From NCBI GenBank assembly GCA_016859345.1, contig CM029124.1, positions 16,004,480-16,068,479 on the forward strand: a stretch of DNA of 64,000 nucleotides, written 5' to 3'. The translations under genes and the position numbers were made by a program. Within the stretch, counting starts at the first letter, position 1. Each line of letters opens with the position of its first letter. The notes beneath the pieces are model-generated. The model was not told the DNA's origin and did not search any database. It was given only the letters and a program-made list of their open reading frames with translations. Shown here piece by piece: positions 1-13,600 of the stretch. The DNA comes from Istiophorus platypterus. Lineage: Eukaryota > Chordata > Actinopteri > Istiophoriformes > Istiophoridae.

Positions 1-479
1 TTATTGTTGCTGTTCTGTGTTCTATAGTTTTATCCTCATGAAGTACAGCATTTGCTGGAAAATATGACATCATTTGCTTTGTTACACTCTCGGATCAAGC
101 TAAGTAAAGGCCCAAACTACTGTTACTGGCTACGGATTTGTTGTAACTTGGTCAAATAGAACAAATCTTGACTTAAACTTAATTTCAGTAGTAGTACTGT
201 ACTATTGACTTCACTGAGGGAGTCAAGAACTGTTGATGCCTTCAGGTCTGCACGCTTTTACATCGGCAACATCTGGCAGTTCAGTGAAAGCCCATTAAAG
301 TTTGAGAGATGCACCACTAGAGGGAGCAACAAACATTGTGTTTTGCTGAATAAAACATCAGCAATAAGTCAAACAAGCAAACACATAAATGGCATTTATG
401 AAAAGCCACACTTAAAATCTTCTAGGTTGCTGTCGAGTAACTGATACAATCACAACACACACAAATGCACACACACGTG
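1..479. other. Intronic sequence, nothing recognised
   Basis: This stretch is AT-rich and has no coding frame with family resemblance. The 79-codon frame at 205-444 has no domain-like composition and is taken as chance. Given the neurexin exons downstream on the same strand, the stretch is inferred to lie in an intron of the alpha-neurexin transcript. Confidence 0.6.
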
Positions 480-672
480 TGTCTTACATTAGTTGTGAGG
501 GCACACGTAGACATGATCCATTTCCTAGCCCATTACCCTAACCTTAGGTGTCACAACTAAATGCCTAACCCTAAAACCAAGTCTAAACCCTAAAACAGGC
601 CCTTGAAGTTCTGAGGACTGGCCAAAAGGTCCTCACCATGATGGTTTTATCCACACAGCAGTAGAAAGACAT

Positions 673-673
<1 letters not shown>
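480..673. repeat. Teleost interspersed repeat with CCCTAA-like units
   Basis: The text runs through 'catgatccatttcctagccc', 'attaccctaacc', 'aactaaatgcctaaccc', 'aagtctaaaccc' and 'gaggactggccaaaaggtcc', then reaches a CA tract. I recognise this order of phrases from a repeat that recurs in many fish genomes next to CA microsatellites. The telomere-like CCCTAA units are degenerate and internal to the repeat, so this is not evidence of a telomere. A shorter CA stretch at 452-480 may mark its other edge. I do not give a family name because I cannot run a repeat library. Confidence 0.7.

Positions 674-759
<86 letters not shown>
674..759. repeat. (CA)n microsatellite, about 43 units
   Basis: This is a pure CA run that forms the tail of the interspersed repeat just upstream. 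It also produces the poly-Cys-Val frames seen on the minus strand, which are not genes. Confidence 0.97.
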
Positions 760-763
<4 letters not shown>

Positions 764-3620
764 CATAGACACTCATACAATGAAAATTTAGTTTTACTTT
801 GATACGGATGCAATTTAAAAGTTCTGTGATATTATTCTCTCTTAAAGACAGTTTAATGGGCATCTCGTTTTTGGGACTATTTATTCTTTAATGTTCAGCT
901 TTTGAGAGAACTAGTGTAATATCTGCTCCACTTTAAGAAAATCGGCTACTTTCTTATGCCAAACATGCACAGGGGATTCTGCATGGTCATTATTTTCTTC
1001 TGCAGCAGTTCACATGGTAAGCGGTGAATGGGCAAAGTGCTGAACTGCATTAAGGAGAAAGGAACAGAGTGGGCACTCTGGAGATGACACAAAAGCAAAA
1101 GAGAGAGCACCATAAATGTTAACTCATTCTGTGTCACTTCTACCATCCTGATAAGACCCCGTCTTTTTTTATCAAAAGACAGTGTTAATAGTTTCCAATG
1201 CAGCCTCATAGCCTGAACATATCTGCGGCCCATGATAACACTAAAAGGATTCTTCTGTCCATGAGTTGTGAGCCTGCCTGATCCTTAGCCCTCATCTGCT
1301 CATTTTACTCTCCCTTTCATTCCTCGAACTGCATTCGGAGGAGAAGAGCAGGGGCTCCCGCTGGAGGTGTTGAGGGATATTTTTGATGGCGAACTCCTCG
1401 TGAACCTGACTTGTGCGTTAAAGGGTGAAGAAATGCAGTTTGGAACTTCTTTTTTTGCTGCCTGTCATGCATATTCATCCTGAGCAGGCCCATAGAGCTC
1501 ATTTCAGCACTGGGAGCCAAGCAGCCTGTATGCATATATTATGTCTGAGGAAAACTGCTCTACCTGCTGAGTCTAATTACTGTAGCTGGTCTCATTATTC
1601 CTGCTGACCTGACAAGACAATAAGGAAAACAATAGGACGGATCAATGTGCAGGCCCAAGGGATGCAATATGTAACCCGAAAACACTCTTTCCAAGAAATC
1701 CTGTTCACTGCTGATGAACTGAACTAGACCTCAAAATGGCAAGACAGCCTCCCTCTGCCAAAGAAAATCTATGAGTAGGGAAAACGGAAGCTGGAGATGG
1801 TTGGGTTTTATCTGTGTTGATGGATTGTCATGGGGACTGAAGGAACGAAAGACGCATCTCTTTGGAAAATATCACTTTTTACCAGATGCATTTGCATCAG
1901 CTGAAACGCAGGCAATTTACGACAGAGCAATGGGTCTACGGTAAAGCAACATTCATGAGAAGATTGCTGTATTTCCAGATATTTCTCTCATTGGCAGTCT
2001 TGGCATGCCTTCTCACAAGGAGAAAAACTCCATTTCACAGCTCCTGGCCCCATAACATTTACAACTAGGACAAACTGTAAAGCTGTCAGTCACAACTCAT
2101 AAGGGAACAAATATTACAGTACCCACTGTGTGTCTGATAGAACAATACTCTGTCATCGTTCATCACATGAAAATTCAAAATGTAAATCACTCTGAGCATA
2201 AAATTAATGGGAGTTTTTCCTGCCAGTTAAATCGGTTTATTATCACACGCTCAATCTCTAGTGCACTGAATCTCACTTAAAAAGAGAGAAAGTTTAGGTG
2301 GCAGTGACTTCCAATCAAACGTTTTTAATATGGATGCACAGGTTCAATAATTACACGAAGAAACACTTTATGAATCAAAACAATCAAATCAAAGACAGGC
2401 AGCAGCTCTCAGGCTGTTTCCTTGGAAACAGTACATCATATATCTTGTGGAACGCTTGAGCCAGGATGATGATATTTTTTCACTAAATAATATTTGCACA
2501 TATATTTCAGGATAATTTAGAGCTAATAAATAAACAAAGTGAAAATATCAACTGAAATACTGTGTATTCATCATGGAGAAAACTGCGGTTTTGTTATGAA
2601 TATGTAATACTACTGCATACTGGTTCCGGAGAAGTACAAAAGCTTTTTCATGTGGCTTTTTGAAATGCTGAGGTTTTCCTCTGAGGTTTTTACCTGTACA
2701 AAGTGAAATGGGGAGCTCAGTGACTTGGTATCTTTTTTTAAGCAATGAATTAAAGAGAAGAGGGAAACTGAACATGCAGTGGAGAGGCAGATCCACTAAA
2801 TCACTACACTGCAAGTTATGGTCAAACACACATGGCTCTCCACCTGTTTTTTTCCCGGGGGTGCTATAGACTAAAATCCTCTGTCTACAGTCGTAATTAG
2901 GCATGGCATTTATGCATTGGATGTATCCATAGACTGTAACATGGGTTTAATTTTTCAGAGGGATACATCATTTTTTGGCTGTGCTTTGAGTGTGTTATGG
3001 TAAAAGTATTCCAAGGTTTTAATTAAGTTTTTAAAACAGCACTGCACCTTTCATTGTAGAATGATCTTCCTCATCTCCCAAGCTCTTCATCCTAGTGAAC
3101 CTAGTGGTCCAGTGCTATTTTGTTTTGGTTTTTTTTGTTTGTTTGTTATTGTTTTTGTTTTTTTGAATAAACTGTTGACATGGTGTCTTAGAATTGTATA
3201 TATAGATCGAATCATCCCCCTTGGAAAAAAAAGAATACATGCAATGCTGGAGCAGAGGAATCAGATTTCTCTCAGATCATCTTCCATGTGGAATTAGAGG
3301 GATGGTCAGGAATGGTGTTAAGCAAGCATTTCCTTTCACTACTACAAGCTGTTTTTGATCACAGCAGGAATAAAATAGCATCGAGAATGCATTTTAGTTA
3401 GTGACCCAGACAAGAGACAGAGGCTGTATGTATCTGTTTGTGGTGAAGTCATCAATGCTGTTCTGCAAGCACTAACCGATGCTGATTATCAGCCAAAACA
3501 TTACCGGTGCTTTCCTCTAAGCCCCAAGTATGAGCTAATATTGCCATATTGCATTTTGTTTTCTTTCTAATGTCCATTGGGTTTGAAAAAGTGTTCTAGT
3601 TTTCATTCATAAACTGGCTT

Positions 3621-3660
3621 GGTGTGTGTGTGTGCGGGCGCACGCGTTTGAGTGTGTGTA
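3621..3660. repeat. Imperfect TG/CG alternating stretch
   Basis: A short TG run passes into GCGCACGCG and back to TG, giving about 40 bases of mostly alternating purine-pyrimidine sequence. Such composition can favour left-handed DNA. No function is implied. Confidence 0.7.
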
Positions 3661-6600
3661 AATTTTTATTCTACTTAATCTCCAGTCTGGAGTTCCTGAG
3701 GGAGTTTGCCTGCAGTGGTCAAACATCTGAGAGTAATATACAGAGACAAACAGAATAGTGTTTGCTGTTGAGCTAAAGTGGGTCGTGGAAACGCTACAAC
3801 CAGGGGTATGCGTGGCCTTCACGCAATTTTTGTCTCGCCTGGTTACTCATCCTCCCAGTCTTATAGCCAGAGCTATTAGTGCCATGTCAATATTGTATCA
3901 ACAATGGAGTATGTGTGTGGGTCTAGTGCCCATTGTCTCTGCCCAAGGGGCGAAGACAAGCCCCTTTCACTTGATTTCGAATGGGTCTAGGTCAATGCTA
4001 ATTCTTGTTTCTTTATGCATTGAGAGTAGGCTGTCTGAGCCCCAGGCTTGTTATCTAATGTGTGATCTGTAATAGACATGGCTCTGATTTTTCTTAAGCA
4101 CATAGAGAAGAAATTAAAGGGATCATATTTCTGTCATTTGCTTCATCTTCATGTAGTCTAAAAACTGCTACTTTATAACACAGAGGAATTTGTTGCATCA
4201 GTCCACAAAAGCAAGTATTCAAATAAATATTTTAAAAAGATGGGAATTCAGAATCTGAGAAATTTCAGAGAATGATAATAACTAATCCACAGAGTGGTGG
4301 ATTTCACTGAATGTTATGAATTGTGAGTAGCAATGCATCAAGCCAAATTCTGCTAGTACTCCTTGTATGTTGGAATAACATGATCAATTATTTTTCCAAG
4401 CTTGGCCTGTTGTAAATCTTCAGGCATGTTCTTGGAATTTTCTTGTCTTATAAAATAGGACACTTCTTTTTCAGTACAGTTGTGACAGCCCTCCAGATTT
4501 AAAGATGCACACAAGCACACAGGCAAGCAGGGTATAATCCAGACAGTGTTTGTCCCAATTCCTCTGCGGTGGCATGCAAGGATTACACCACTTAGTTTGG
4601 TTTCGATCAATACAAGGGGACACCCAGTCCAGTAGTGAGGCCAAGGGGATATGAGGCACTGGAGTAAACAGCCTGCTGTCACATGGAAGTAATGTTGTCT
4701 AGGCCTTGGATGTCGCCCTCTTTTAATGCAGCTCAGTGAAACAAATCCATGGGTCTGAAAATATTTGGGCTTCAGTGTGTATTGAACGCTTGGCCTAGCT
4801 TTGAACAGCCATTGTGCCCCAAGATATGAGAGAAGCAGTCTTAAGTGCTTCTGTGTATTCACTTCAGTGGCCATTCTCGCAAAATGTGCACACGTTTACA
4901 AGAATTATAGAACATCCAATGAAGAGTTGAACTGATCTGTAAGGAAGTGGAAGGCTTTTATCAAAGCTGGAAATTTTCCATTTTTTAAAATAATGCATTT
5001 ACTGCAAAATAAGGATTAACCAATTAAAATTAATCTTATGTATATACTTGCACATATAACCAATACATTATAAGAATAATTGTGGATATACTATGCTGCT
5101 TTGAATGGTCGTAATGAATAAATCTGGTGATATTCTTCTGTGCCACAACCTCCACTGTTGTCCAAAATCTATACAACACATCATTTGAAACACAGCACTG
5201 AACCGCACCTTTACCGCACTAGGAGACAGGTTCCTGCATCACCACTAAAATGAGCCCTCCAGTTTATTTTGAGTCAATTACACATACACAGGTCTGGCTG
5301 GAGCACTGAGTGTTAATTAAGCCGCCACTGAAAATAGCCCTCAACTAATGCCCTATTCACGGTTTGCATGGTGTTTGCTACAAACTACAGTGTCCAACTG
5401 TTTTAGGAAATTACTCTCCTACTAAAGGCAAAAACCTGTTTGACATTTATTTGAAATTGCTACATCTAGATTCTGCTTTCACGCTTATCATACGGATGTG
5501 TCAGTGCCTGAAGCTGTATTGGAAGATGTGGTCTCGCACTTGTTTCTGCACTTATCCCACAGCTGCTGTTTGTTGTTCCAGATGGATACCGAGTTGGACT
5601 TAAGAGGGTCTTATCGTTTCATCCTCTTTTTTTTCTTTATTTTATTTTCACTTATTCTTCCCCTACTTCCAACTCATGGTGACTGTCTGGCCTAGTTATT
5701 TCAAATCATTTCATGTTGATTGAATATCTGAATTTAAATGGGTTTCTGTGCCAAGAAGCAGTGGCCATATGTGGGTAAAGGCTGTTGGCATGGAAACCAA
5801 GTCTCTCTTCCTCCCACCACGGATGCTGTAACATGTCTGTAACTTTGCCTAAGCATTCTCTGCAAGCATCTCTGCAGGAAGTAGTGTGGAATCAATAACA
5901 TCTTTTAGCTGGCTTGGTAGCATACTGAACACTCGTGAATTTGACTTAATAGTTCACTTGACTGATAGCCCTTATTATGTGCTGTAGCTTCATGCTGGGA
6001 CAGTGGCATTGGCATGTGTGACATATGTTGAGCTGTTTCATAAAACCATGCTGCTGTTCATATGGTGAGACAGCTCTGGAGTACCCTGGATAACACACAC
6101 TCAGTTTGGGGTCACAATTCTTGTGCGTCTGTGTATCACAGGAGTTTCTGAACATCTTTGTGTCAGAGACAGTATGGGATCAGATCCGAGTTTTGCATAA
6201 CTATTACACACAATTAACTGTCTTCATTGTAATATCTGTTGTAATCAGAATCTCATCTAGAACTCATTGCAGTGCATGGGTGAGAACCAAATCTTTGAGG
6301 TGTTTTTTATTAATTGGTAGCCCGGGGGGGCATGTTGACGAGAAATAAGAAGTTGTTGTTTCTCCACAACACAATACTAATTATAATGTTGACTCGGAAG
6401 ACAAAATATCTGCCAAACTACCCTGCTGGGTGAGACACCTCTCTTGTAAACCAAGGCTATTGAACATGACACTCAAGAGAACTGCAACAAAAATCTAAAA
6501 CATCCCTTAAAAAAACAAGATTAGTTGCTTCTGCTCGATTATGTAAGAACTTTTGATTGCTTCCATTGACATTCTGTGAATGTCAGAAGTCTGTCACAGT

Positions 6601-8398
6601 CAGAAGTCATTTAACTGAGGAGACAGTTTCATTTTAGTTCACTCAATTGCAAATTCAGACGCTGATGGACATTTTAATCAAAACTTGCAGTGAGAAAAAA
6701 AAATCTTTTTTCAGTGTCAGGAACACAAAGAGCAGTGAACTGTTCCGTAGTTAGAAACAAATGATAGAAATTTATATTGCTCATTGTATCTGTGATACAG
6801 AACTATGAATGTTACTCACCTTTAGCATTAAACAAAAGAGGGAACAGATACAGTGTATCTCAAGAAGCAAATTTAAATAAAATACTACAAACGCAAGTGC
6901 TCACTCAAAGAGCCTTCTATATTTTTAGGCTGCCAAGGATTGCTTTTGGAAATAAAATCTCTTACCCATGAGCATATGAAGTTTAAAAAGGCAGAGACAC
7001 TTTCTCTGGGGTAGGTGAGATGGAACCAGTGCGTTGCTTCCACTGGGAGTCCTGTTGCAGATAGATACAGTATTTGTCAGGTTCAGGGGGAGATCATGGT
7101 TTGGGTTCAAATAAACACTTTGTTGAAGTTAGTGCAGCCCTGCTGTCGTTGTTATCACGATTGTGGCCATGCTTAAAAAGATTGTAGGCTTACTGCTTGT
7201 AGGAAACAGGAAACAAACAGCAGTCTCCTGTCCAATGTTTTGCTCGCACATCCATCCAATTCAACTTCTTTCCTTCATGGACTTTGTTTGTCATTCTGTA
7301 ATGTTGTCACCAGACTTCCCCCGTCATAATTATCATGGACATTAGAAGGCTTTGTCACTTGAATGTAAACATAATGTATATAATTTTAGGGCATGTTCTG
7401 AAAAGACTGATACTATTGCTCTTTTTGGGAGGGCAGGTTCACCTTTGTTCAAATTTGCTATGAAACTTACCAGCACTGATATAAAGAGAAAAATTTATAA
7501 TTTTTCCACCCTTGTGCAATTTGGCCCCAAAGAAGCCCAAGGACAAACAAAATAGCACAGTATCTTGGTTTTTGATTAGCCTTCAACCTGGATTTTTTAG
7601 CTTGTATTTCATTTTCTTAACTTATACCCTGTGGCAAAACATTTAGTTTTACACCAAGATATCCCATTGCATTGTTTTTAAGTTTCAACTGTTGGTGTAA
7701 AAAAATCCTTCCAAAAAAATCCAAATTAAGCACATACCTGGAGAAGGAATCAGACATGCTTGATACATAAACATTTCATTCTCCTTAACACTTTTTTAAC
7801 TATATTACACCCTTGGTGCAATACACTATAGGACATATCTGTGTCTGCAATATAGCCACAGGAACCACTAGATAAAGTTGTAAAATGCTGTCTCAAAGCC
7901 AATAAACAAGGTTTAGTTTCAAGAGGGGATTGCCAGTCTCCATAGCACACAAACAACTGATTAGTATGTCTGAGCATATCTGTCTGCTCCAAGTAATGTT
8001 AACAATATTCACAAAGGGCTTAGATAATGCAAACTCCTTTCTCTTTTGCCATTATGGGTAGGTCAATAGAACTTATCCGTCTGAACTGTCCTTGAACTCA
8101 AACCGGCTTCTAAAGTTTTTATGCATAAAGGACAGATTTTATGTGTGGCACAACTCAAATCCTCTCTTATCGCTATGCAGCAAGGGGGAAGAGAACACAT
8201 AGATCACTCAGTGCCTCAGACAAAGTCAGTCTCAGCTATAGAGCTGTCTTGACTGAGTGATTTAGATAGGAAACCTGCTTAATAAGCTTGAAACATATTT
8301 GAGACTGGATATTTGGTGTTGGGAGCCGCCATCCTAGCACTACCAACCTAAAAAATTAATCTTTCACGTCTGTTATAGCGAGCAACCGTAGATATGAG

Positions 8399-8421
8399 TG
8401 ATCCAGTACTGATCCAGTACT
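8399..8421. repeat. Tandem duplication of an 11-mer
   Basis: The unit TGATCCAGTAC occurs twice back to back. This is a simple slippage-type duplication in intron sequence. Confidence 0.8.
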
Positions 8422-10209
8422 AGTAGTGTTTCTAATGTAATCGAGAATGTGGAAGACAGATTTTAGTTGACATAAAATAGAGGTGGCATGGCGCCAATTC
8501 TAGATCTCCACTTTTTGTCTGCACAAGTAAATAAATGCAGTGAAGCCTGCGGTGCTAGTGTATGCAGACAACTTGAGTCACGCTGCCATAACTATTTTGT
8601 ATTTGACACACTTTTCACAAATATACATTGCATGCTTTGCCTCAGGGCATTGGCCTTTCTTATACCAAGCCTAGACTTAGACATGAATGAATCTACATAC
8701 TCTGGAAAGATCAGGAGTGGTGGCTTACTGCTTCGCGTTCCACTTGACTTGACTTGAAAATGCAATCATATCTTTTCCCCTCAGCTTTTCTTGACTTAAG
8801 CTAAACATTCGTGCTAAATAATTTTGATCTCACCATATGACAAGCTTGTCAGGGAAAAGTTAATTACATTTTAAATGTGCCTTGTGAATGTTCACTAGAC
8901 TTCAGTTTTGATTCAAAAGACAGGGAACCTATAGGTTTAACCACTCTACACTATGAAGCAGCACAATTAGTTTTCATGTAATTTAACAAACTGTGATGAC
9001 AAACTGCCTTTTGCGGGATTTATCATACCCCGAACTTTGCTCACCAAAACAACACACATCGCAGTGCCAGAGCCCATTCAGCATGTTACATCCTCCTGGC
9101 AACAAAATGTATTACCACTGGTATCCAAGACAGTACCGACTGTTGGGAGTGCGCAGTGGTCCCCTCTGAATCCTGAAAGGAATCGTCACACTGTTTTTCA
9201 TGCTGTTGTTGTTTTCGAGAGAGTCGGTGAACATTAGGCAGTTTTTGCCCATGATGCCTCCTCCTCTGAGAGACACTTTGAACCAGAGTCATGTGTTTTA
9301 TGGCAAAAGCTAGCTAAGACAAAGGACCTGGCTGGAGGTAGCGGATAGTGTCCTAGAGTGTGTCCCCTCCTACCACGCTCCTTAATTTAGTGTGGACGGC
9401 AACTTTTTTCGTTCTATAGCGGTCACTACGGTCTATTGAAAACTTGGCCTCTTTGCTTCCCTATCATCCAGGAGACATTTTTTCAGCTCCTCCTCTTTAC
9501 CTCCTGCACCGCAGCTTTCTTTCTTCCACAGGAGAACAGATCACATAGCACAGCTTTATTTTCTGTTTCAACAGAGCCTCACAATACCTCTTCTCAGTCT
9601 CCAACTGTGTGAATGACTAACAGATGTTGAGTGTGAAGCTTGGGGGAACATCAATTTCTACGGTATGTGCCATGAAGATGAGAACCACGAGAGACCATAT
9701 ATCCCCCCCTAGGTGTCTGTGAGGGTTCATCTCAGTCATCCGAATCTTTTGAACTGAATGGATTTATGTTGCCTCAACTTGATTGAAAACAGACCGATGG
9801 AAATGTACGACATCACATGTGATACTTTTGGAGTTCAATAGAGCACTTTGAATGAAGAAAGTGGAAAAAGAGGACTAAGTAGTGGATTTGCTCGCTAATT
9901 AAACTTTGATTTTGAAGGAGATTCTTTCATCATGTGAATGTATGTAGAGGGATCCTCACATGACTGCTGATAGTGGTGGTAGAATTCCTTTTTAATTTTA
10001 CATGTATAAGAGCTTTATTTCTGACCAGAACCAAAATGTGTGCACTATAGTCTGATTCTCCAAAGACAAGAGATCTTTTTCCTTGTGCATGAATGTCATT
10101 CAAAAGGAGGCAATGGGCTTTTAGGAGGAGGGGAAGTGGCCTTCTTATAAACATTTTGGTATTCAGAAAAACACTTTTCTTCCTCCACAAAAATCGCTCT
10201 GTTGTCCCG

Positions 10210-10500
10210 GTTAGCTGGAGAGAGGCAGACTGGTTCGTTAACAGAGAAGCTGTGGACTCCTGAAGGGGAGACACAGTCCGTCCTTGACCTGTTCAGGATG
10301 TAAGCGCTCTGAGGGGAAGTGATCTACTCGGGATGGATTTCGGGAGAGACAGACAGAGACGGACACAGCGCCCCGGTGGCCCGCTGCATCTTGGGAACTG
10401 TCAGACGAGATAGAGAGAAAGCCCCTGGAAAGCTGCCGACCTGTGACCCCTGTCTCTCTCACTGACAGTTGGGATTTGGTTTATGCATTCGCGGACACAT
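10210..10500. other. GC-richer, CpG-containing intronic patch
   Basis: Against an AT-rich background this block holds many CpG steps (for example around 10316-10380, 'cagcgccccggtggcccgc') and the phrase 'gcatcttgggaactg'. It is flanked downstream by a CA microsatellite. It could be a regulatory element or an unannotated leader exon about 6.4 kb upstream of the beta exon. The sequence alone shows only the composition. Frames across it (for example 10238-10462, minus) look like chance. Confidence 0.4.
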
Positions 10501-10562
10501 CATCATCACACATACACACATCCTGCACTGACACATGTACAGTACGTATGTACGTGCGCATG

Positions 10563-10611
10563 AACACAAACACACATACACACACTTACACACACACACA
10601 CACACACACAA
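10563..10611. repeat. (CA)n microsatellite, imperfect
   Basis: CA units are broken by ATA and TTA interruptions, with a purer run in the last 22 bases. Confidence 0.93.
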
Positions 10612-13600
10612 AACCTTTATTTCTACTTACATACAAGGATTTTTGAATGTTATTTCCTCTGCACTTGATCTTAATGTGCATTCAAATGGATATATGGAAA
10701 TGAATAACACACAAATAACAGTGAATAACACATCATCTGTGCAGTAGGACGGGGAAAAAAAGCTAGATTGTCACATCAGCCAGACTCCAAAGCATCCCTT
10801 GCCAGCAGTATCCATTGAGTGAAAGGGGCAAGAAAATAGCCTATTGGCTATACAAACAGCTCACTGTGCATTGAAAAAAAAATCCATCTGTTTATTGTCC
10901 ATATATGTAGTTTTGGTCTCCAGCCCCGGTAATGGAAATGTTGCTGTGTGCAGTACATACATGTTGTATCTATTTTGTGTATATGTAGTTTATATATTTA
11001 TCTATGCTAAACAAGAGAAGAGAAAACAGTATCATTATCTGTCTGTAACAATGTCACTGTACCTTTATGATGATAAATTGTGCTACAGACAAATTCCTGC
11101 ATTAGGTTGAATATGTTACCTACATATTCACTTGTTCAACACAAGATAATACATTTCCCTGAACCCAACATACCGAAGAAACCTGCTGCAGTATGTAAAC
11201 ACAAAAATCTAAGCAAATAAGATTCAAAATTTTTTTTAATTCCTTTTAGTAGCACCATTCAGTTAATTCTAATATCTTAAGTCATTTGAGACAAAAATTA
11301 AAATGGGGATGAATGAGAATTTATGTTGAGTTTGTGTTTCTTTGTTTTGAGCGAAAATGAAGTCATCCCATTACACCATGTGCTGCCATTTGCTGATTTG
11401 ATTTTACAACACTAAATGTGCATTATTTCCTATTAGTGGGTTTTTTTTTTTTATCAGCTTGAGTGGTGTTATTTATGTAGTTTTCACAGCTTGCATAATG
11501 AAAACTGTGTGCAATACAAACCTCTACATGGTACGTAAGGGTTGCTGCATTTTACATAAACTGTGACATTTGATGTTGGCATAGTTGCTTCTTCATAGCT
11601 TACATGCATATATGCTCTATTTCTCTAATATAATAATTACTGAGTGTGTGACAGTAGCACAGGCATGAAAGATAGATATTCATAGAAAGATTTGATCATT
11701 TAATGATGGGGGTGGTCATTGCTGGGGTGATGACTTAAACTCTAAACCACAGGGCTTTGCAGCACAAGAACCAGCTATGCATGCAGAGGTGCCAATGAAT
11801 AGGACCCCAGCAAGTCAATGCCCTTTTTTGACCCGCTGAGGTCAGAGTTTACTTCACTTACTCTAACCAATACAGCGGAGTAATCTGACATACAGGTGCC
11901 CTGATTTAACACCCTTTGCTAACGCAAACAGTATTGACAATCAGGCCTCCCTCTGTGCTGAAATACTGTACAGTTTGTGTGTTTGTATTGAGTGTTAACT
12001 CCCTGTACCTGTCTGTTCTTATCATGTCACAACTCGGGATGACTAAGACGGCACTGTGTTTCTATTTCAGTACGCTTGCACACATTAGAATCAGCGCTTT
12101 GTGTGCTTCTCTGTCTCTCGTCAAAGTTTGCGAAGCAATTTTTGGATGAGTAATGACATGTTTGATATTTACAGACCGCTGTCAGTTGCATGAAGCGCTC
12201 AGGTTTAATATTGTGTATTTGTGCACGACGGGCAATATTAGTTAGTCTATGTCTTTGTGACGGAAAGATGGCACTGTTAGTGCTGTATGCATAGGACCAT
12301 ACTGTGACTGACCCAAGTTAGTGGCTCTTTTGCTCCCTCAGTGCTGCTTTATATAATGGGCAGAATTCAATATAACATTGTTAACATTCCTCTGTTAGCC
12401 CGATTAATCTTTCATAAAGATCAGGGGACTCCAATGAACCTGTAACACTTGGTAACAAGTGTACATACACAAGTGTCATAGCATGACACAGATGTGTTAC
12501 CTCCAGCACACAACAGGTGAACCCGGTTTATGCACGACTTGGCCTGCATGCTTGATCTGCTCCGAGCCAACAATAGCCTCTGAGAAGGAAAATTGTCCCT
12601 GCTTAGAGAGCAATGTGTGAACTACTGCAATCGTCCCATTCTTGGAAAGACCTTTCAGGATGCCACGGATTGTGCTAAATAATGTTAGATTTATTTTCTT
12701 ATAATGGTTACAATAAGGAGGAGACCAAGCAAGTATCATTGCTGTCAAAGTGGTTTTAAGTGTTTGTCCTTCTATAAGTTCTTCTCTGTGTGTGATAAAG
12801 TCTTACCTGGCGACACTTCAGCTGATTTAAAGGCCTTGCTCCAGTCAGGTCAGATACTGTTAGACCACCCATCTGCTGCTCTCCCTCTGCTTTTTCTCCA
12901 GTCCTCCAAAAATCATCTCATCAGCTCAGTGCACTGTGGTTTCAGTCTTAAGTGAGTAACAGAGACTACTCTTGTCCTTTTATACTCTTTTGCTCTCTAA
13001 GGGTCTATTACATCCAAGACCAATTTCTCCTCCACTCACTGATTACTTAGTTTCGGAGGGGGAACCTTAGACACATTTTCCAACAGATTTCTCCCTTTTT
13101 TTCCCCCCTTTTCCTTTTTAGATAGCTCTCTGTGGCTTTATTTTATGGTTTGCACCTTAAAGGGAAACAAAGAAAAAACAGAGAAATGTAGATACCAAAA
13201 GGGAAATTGTGCTCAAAGCATCACATGCATCAGAGACTTGCACAGTCCTTTGGTTTTAAACGGAAACAAAGATGGCTGTTTTTAGCTCTCTGTCAGGAAG
13301 ACAACTCACTAACAGGAATAAGAGTCACAATGGGAAATAAAAAACTCTTAAAGGTGGAAATTTAGTTTTGAAAGAGGATTTTTTCATTTTGCGGCTGGCG
13401 CTCTACAATCATCTGGTTAAGGGAGGATGAGATCTATAAGTGTGCTGAAATTAGCTGAAATTAGTTTAGGTTGTGGTCCCAGGTGCTCGTTTTTCTGAAG
13501 GCAGAAGGAATTTAGTCTGGAATGTTTTCTCTATGGCTGTGTGCGTGCTTCTCTGCTTTTCTGGCTTCTCATACTTGAGTTAGCCAATTTGTCAGGGAAA

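Larger units (their letters stand above)
760..10209. other. Alpha-neurexin intron, no gene seen
   Basis: This is about 9.4 kb of AT-rich DNA without a recognisable exon on either strand. I looked for the EGF-like exon (Cys-rich, ending in a CND-P-like motif) that precedes the shared LNS exon in alpha-neurexins and did not find it. Small items inside are a TG/CG stretch at 3621-3660 and a tandem 11-mer at 8399-8421. The 173-codon minus-strand frame at 4353-4874 is the longest in the window but matches no family I know. Confidence 0.55.

Noticed and set aside
531..600. CCCTAA-like units as an interstitial telomere
   Set aside because: The units are irregular and embedded in a recognisable dispersed fish repeat with a CA tail. 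No perfect telomeric array is present.
583..863. Cys-Val-rich minus-strand frames
   Set aside because: Translations of the CA microsatellite in two registers.
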